Assembly: GCF_028128615.1 (NCBI RefSeq)
Contig: NZ_AMDP01000026.1
Location: 1-64,000, forward strand
Direction: 5' to 3'
Length of the DNA: 64,000 bases
DNA from: Enterococcus sp. 5H
GTDB lineage: Bacteria > Bacillota > Bacilli > Lactobacillales > Enterococcaceae
Of this stretch, positions 63,787 to 64,000 are shown piece after piece; within the stretch, counting starts at the first letter, position 1, and each line of letters starts with the position of its first letter. The notes below the pieces were generated by a model that was not told where the DNA came from, did no database searches, and was given only the letters and a program-made list of their open reading frames with translations. The translations under genes were made by a program, and so were the position numbers.

Positions 63787-64000
63787 ATGAATCCATTAAT
63801 TCAAGAATTAACACAAGAACAATTACGTACGGATATTCCTGCGTTTCGTCCTGGTGACACTGTTCGCGTTCATGCGAAAGTAGTCGAAGGTACACGCGAA
63901 CGTATCCAGTTATTTGAAGGAGTTGTTATCGGACGCCGTGGCGCTGGTATCAGCGAAACTTATACTGTACGTAAAATTTCAAATGGTGTTGGTGTGGAAC
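63787..64000 (+). CDS. rplS: Ribosomal protein L19, N-terminal part
   Basis: The first 71 residues of L19 are visible, beginning [20 protein letters not shown] with the conserved [16 protein letters not shown] and [16 protein letters not shown]. The frame is open to the window edge. ATG 63787 follows GAGGAG. Confidence 0.97.
   Translation, partial: MNPLIQELTQEQLRTDIPAFRPGDTVRVHAKVVEGTRERIQLFEGVVIGRRGAGISETYTVRKISNGVGVE

Overview
The window looks like the chromosome of a low-GC lactic acid bacterium, most likely Enterococcus or a close relative (Enterococcaceae). The tmRNA tag reads AKNENNTFALAA, the RNase P RNA is Bacillus-type, and the housekeeping block (recU-ponA, ypsA-gpsB-rnpB-rlmL-like, dnaD-nth, rimM-trmD-rplS) is in typical Firmicutes order. 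No insertion sequence, prophage or CRISPR array was seen.

Region 1 (1-7.7 kb): the end of a 6-phospho-beta-glucosidase, then an agmatine deiminase fermentation operon (aguB, aguD, aguA, arcC, a second aguA copy, RpiR-type regulator) behind a candidate CcpA site. The second AguA copy has lost its catalytic histidine. Region 2 (7.7-11.4 kb): a tRNA-like RNA with no recognisable anticodon arm, a small membrane peptide, a free-methionine-sulfoxide reductase, a VOC protein, ssrA, and a candidate secreted bacteriocin with a small membrane partner. Region 3 (11.5-19.3 kb): a two-component system surrounded by related two-TM membrane proteins and three very small membrane peptides. Three promoters here carry direct repeats 22 bp apart that could be sites for the response regulator. 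A reductase and a lipoprotein carbonic anhydrase follow.

Region 4 (19.4-29.4 kb): an SOS operon (Y-family polymerase, YolD, small protein) with a LexA box in its promoter, a large YfhO-like membrane protein, an Rgg-type regulator divergent from a 21-residue hydrophobic peptide that resembles an SHP pheromone, two copies of a csRNA-like small RNA element on either side of that locus, a class-A-beta-lactamase-like protein and an ABC exporter. Region 5 (29.4-35.6 kb): a gluconeogenesis switch (fbp, PPDK regulatory protein, CcpN-type repressor, divergent ppdK) with three near-identical operators. Region 6 (36-46.8 kb): serine hydrolase, lysA, alpha/beta hydrolase, paired SMR/EamA subunits, tiny membrane and lipoprotein peptides, and an apparent cell-wall-peptide salvage operon (dipeptide epimerase, transglutaminase-like protein, OppA) divergent from an XRE-cupin regulator.

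Region 7 (46.8-64 kb): mainly housekeeping: pyrG with a GGGC-start attenuation leader, ponA-recU, ypsA, gpsB, rnpB, an rRNA methyltransferase, an M32 carboxypeptidase, dnaD-nth, a membrane-linked glycerophosphodiesterase, a TVP38 protein, mntH, rimM-trmD, a CAT-like acetyltransferase and the start of rplS.

The observations most worth testing are the Rgg/short-peptide locus with its two flanking sRNA-like elements, the tRNA-like RNA, the 22-bp-repeat two-component regulon, the candidate bacteriocin pair and the AguA2 pseudoenzyme. All function calls come from reading the sequence and recalled family knowledge; no database search was run.
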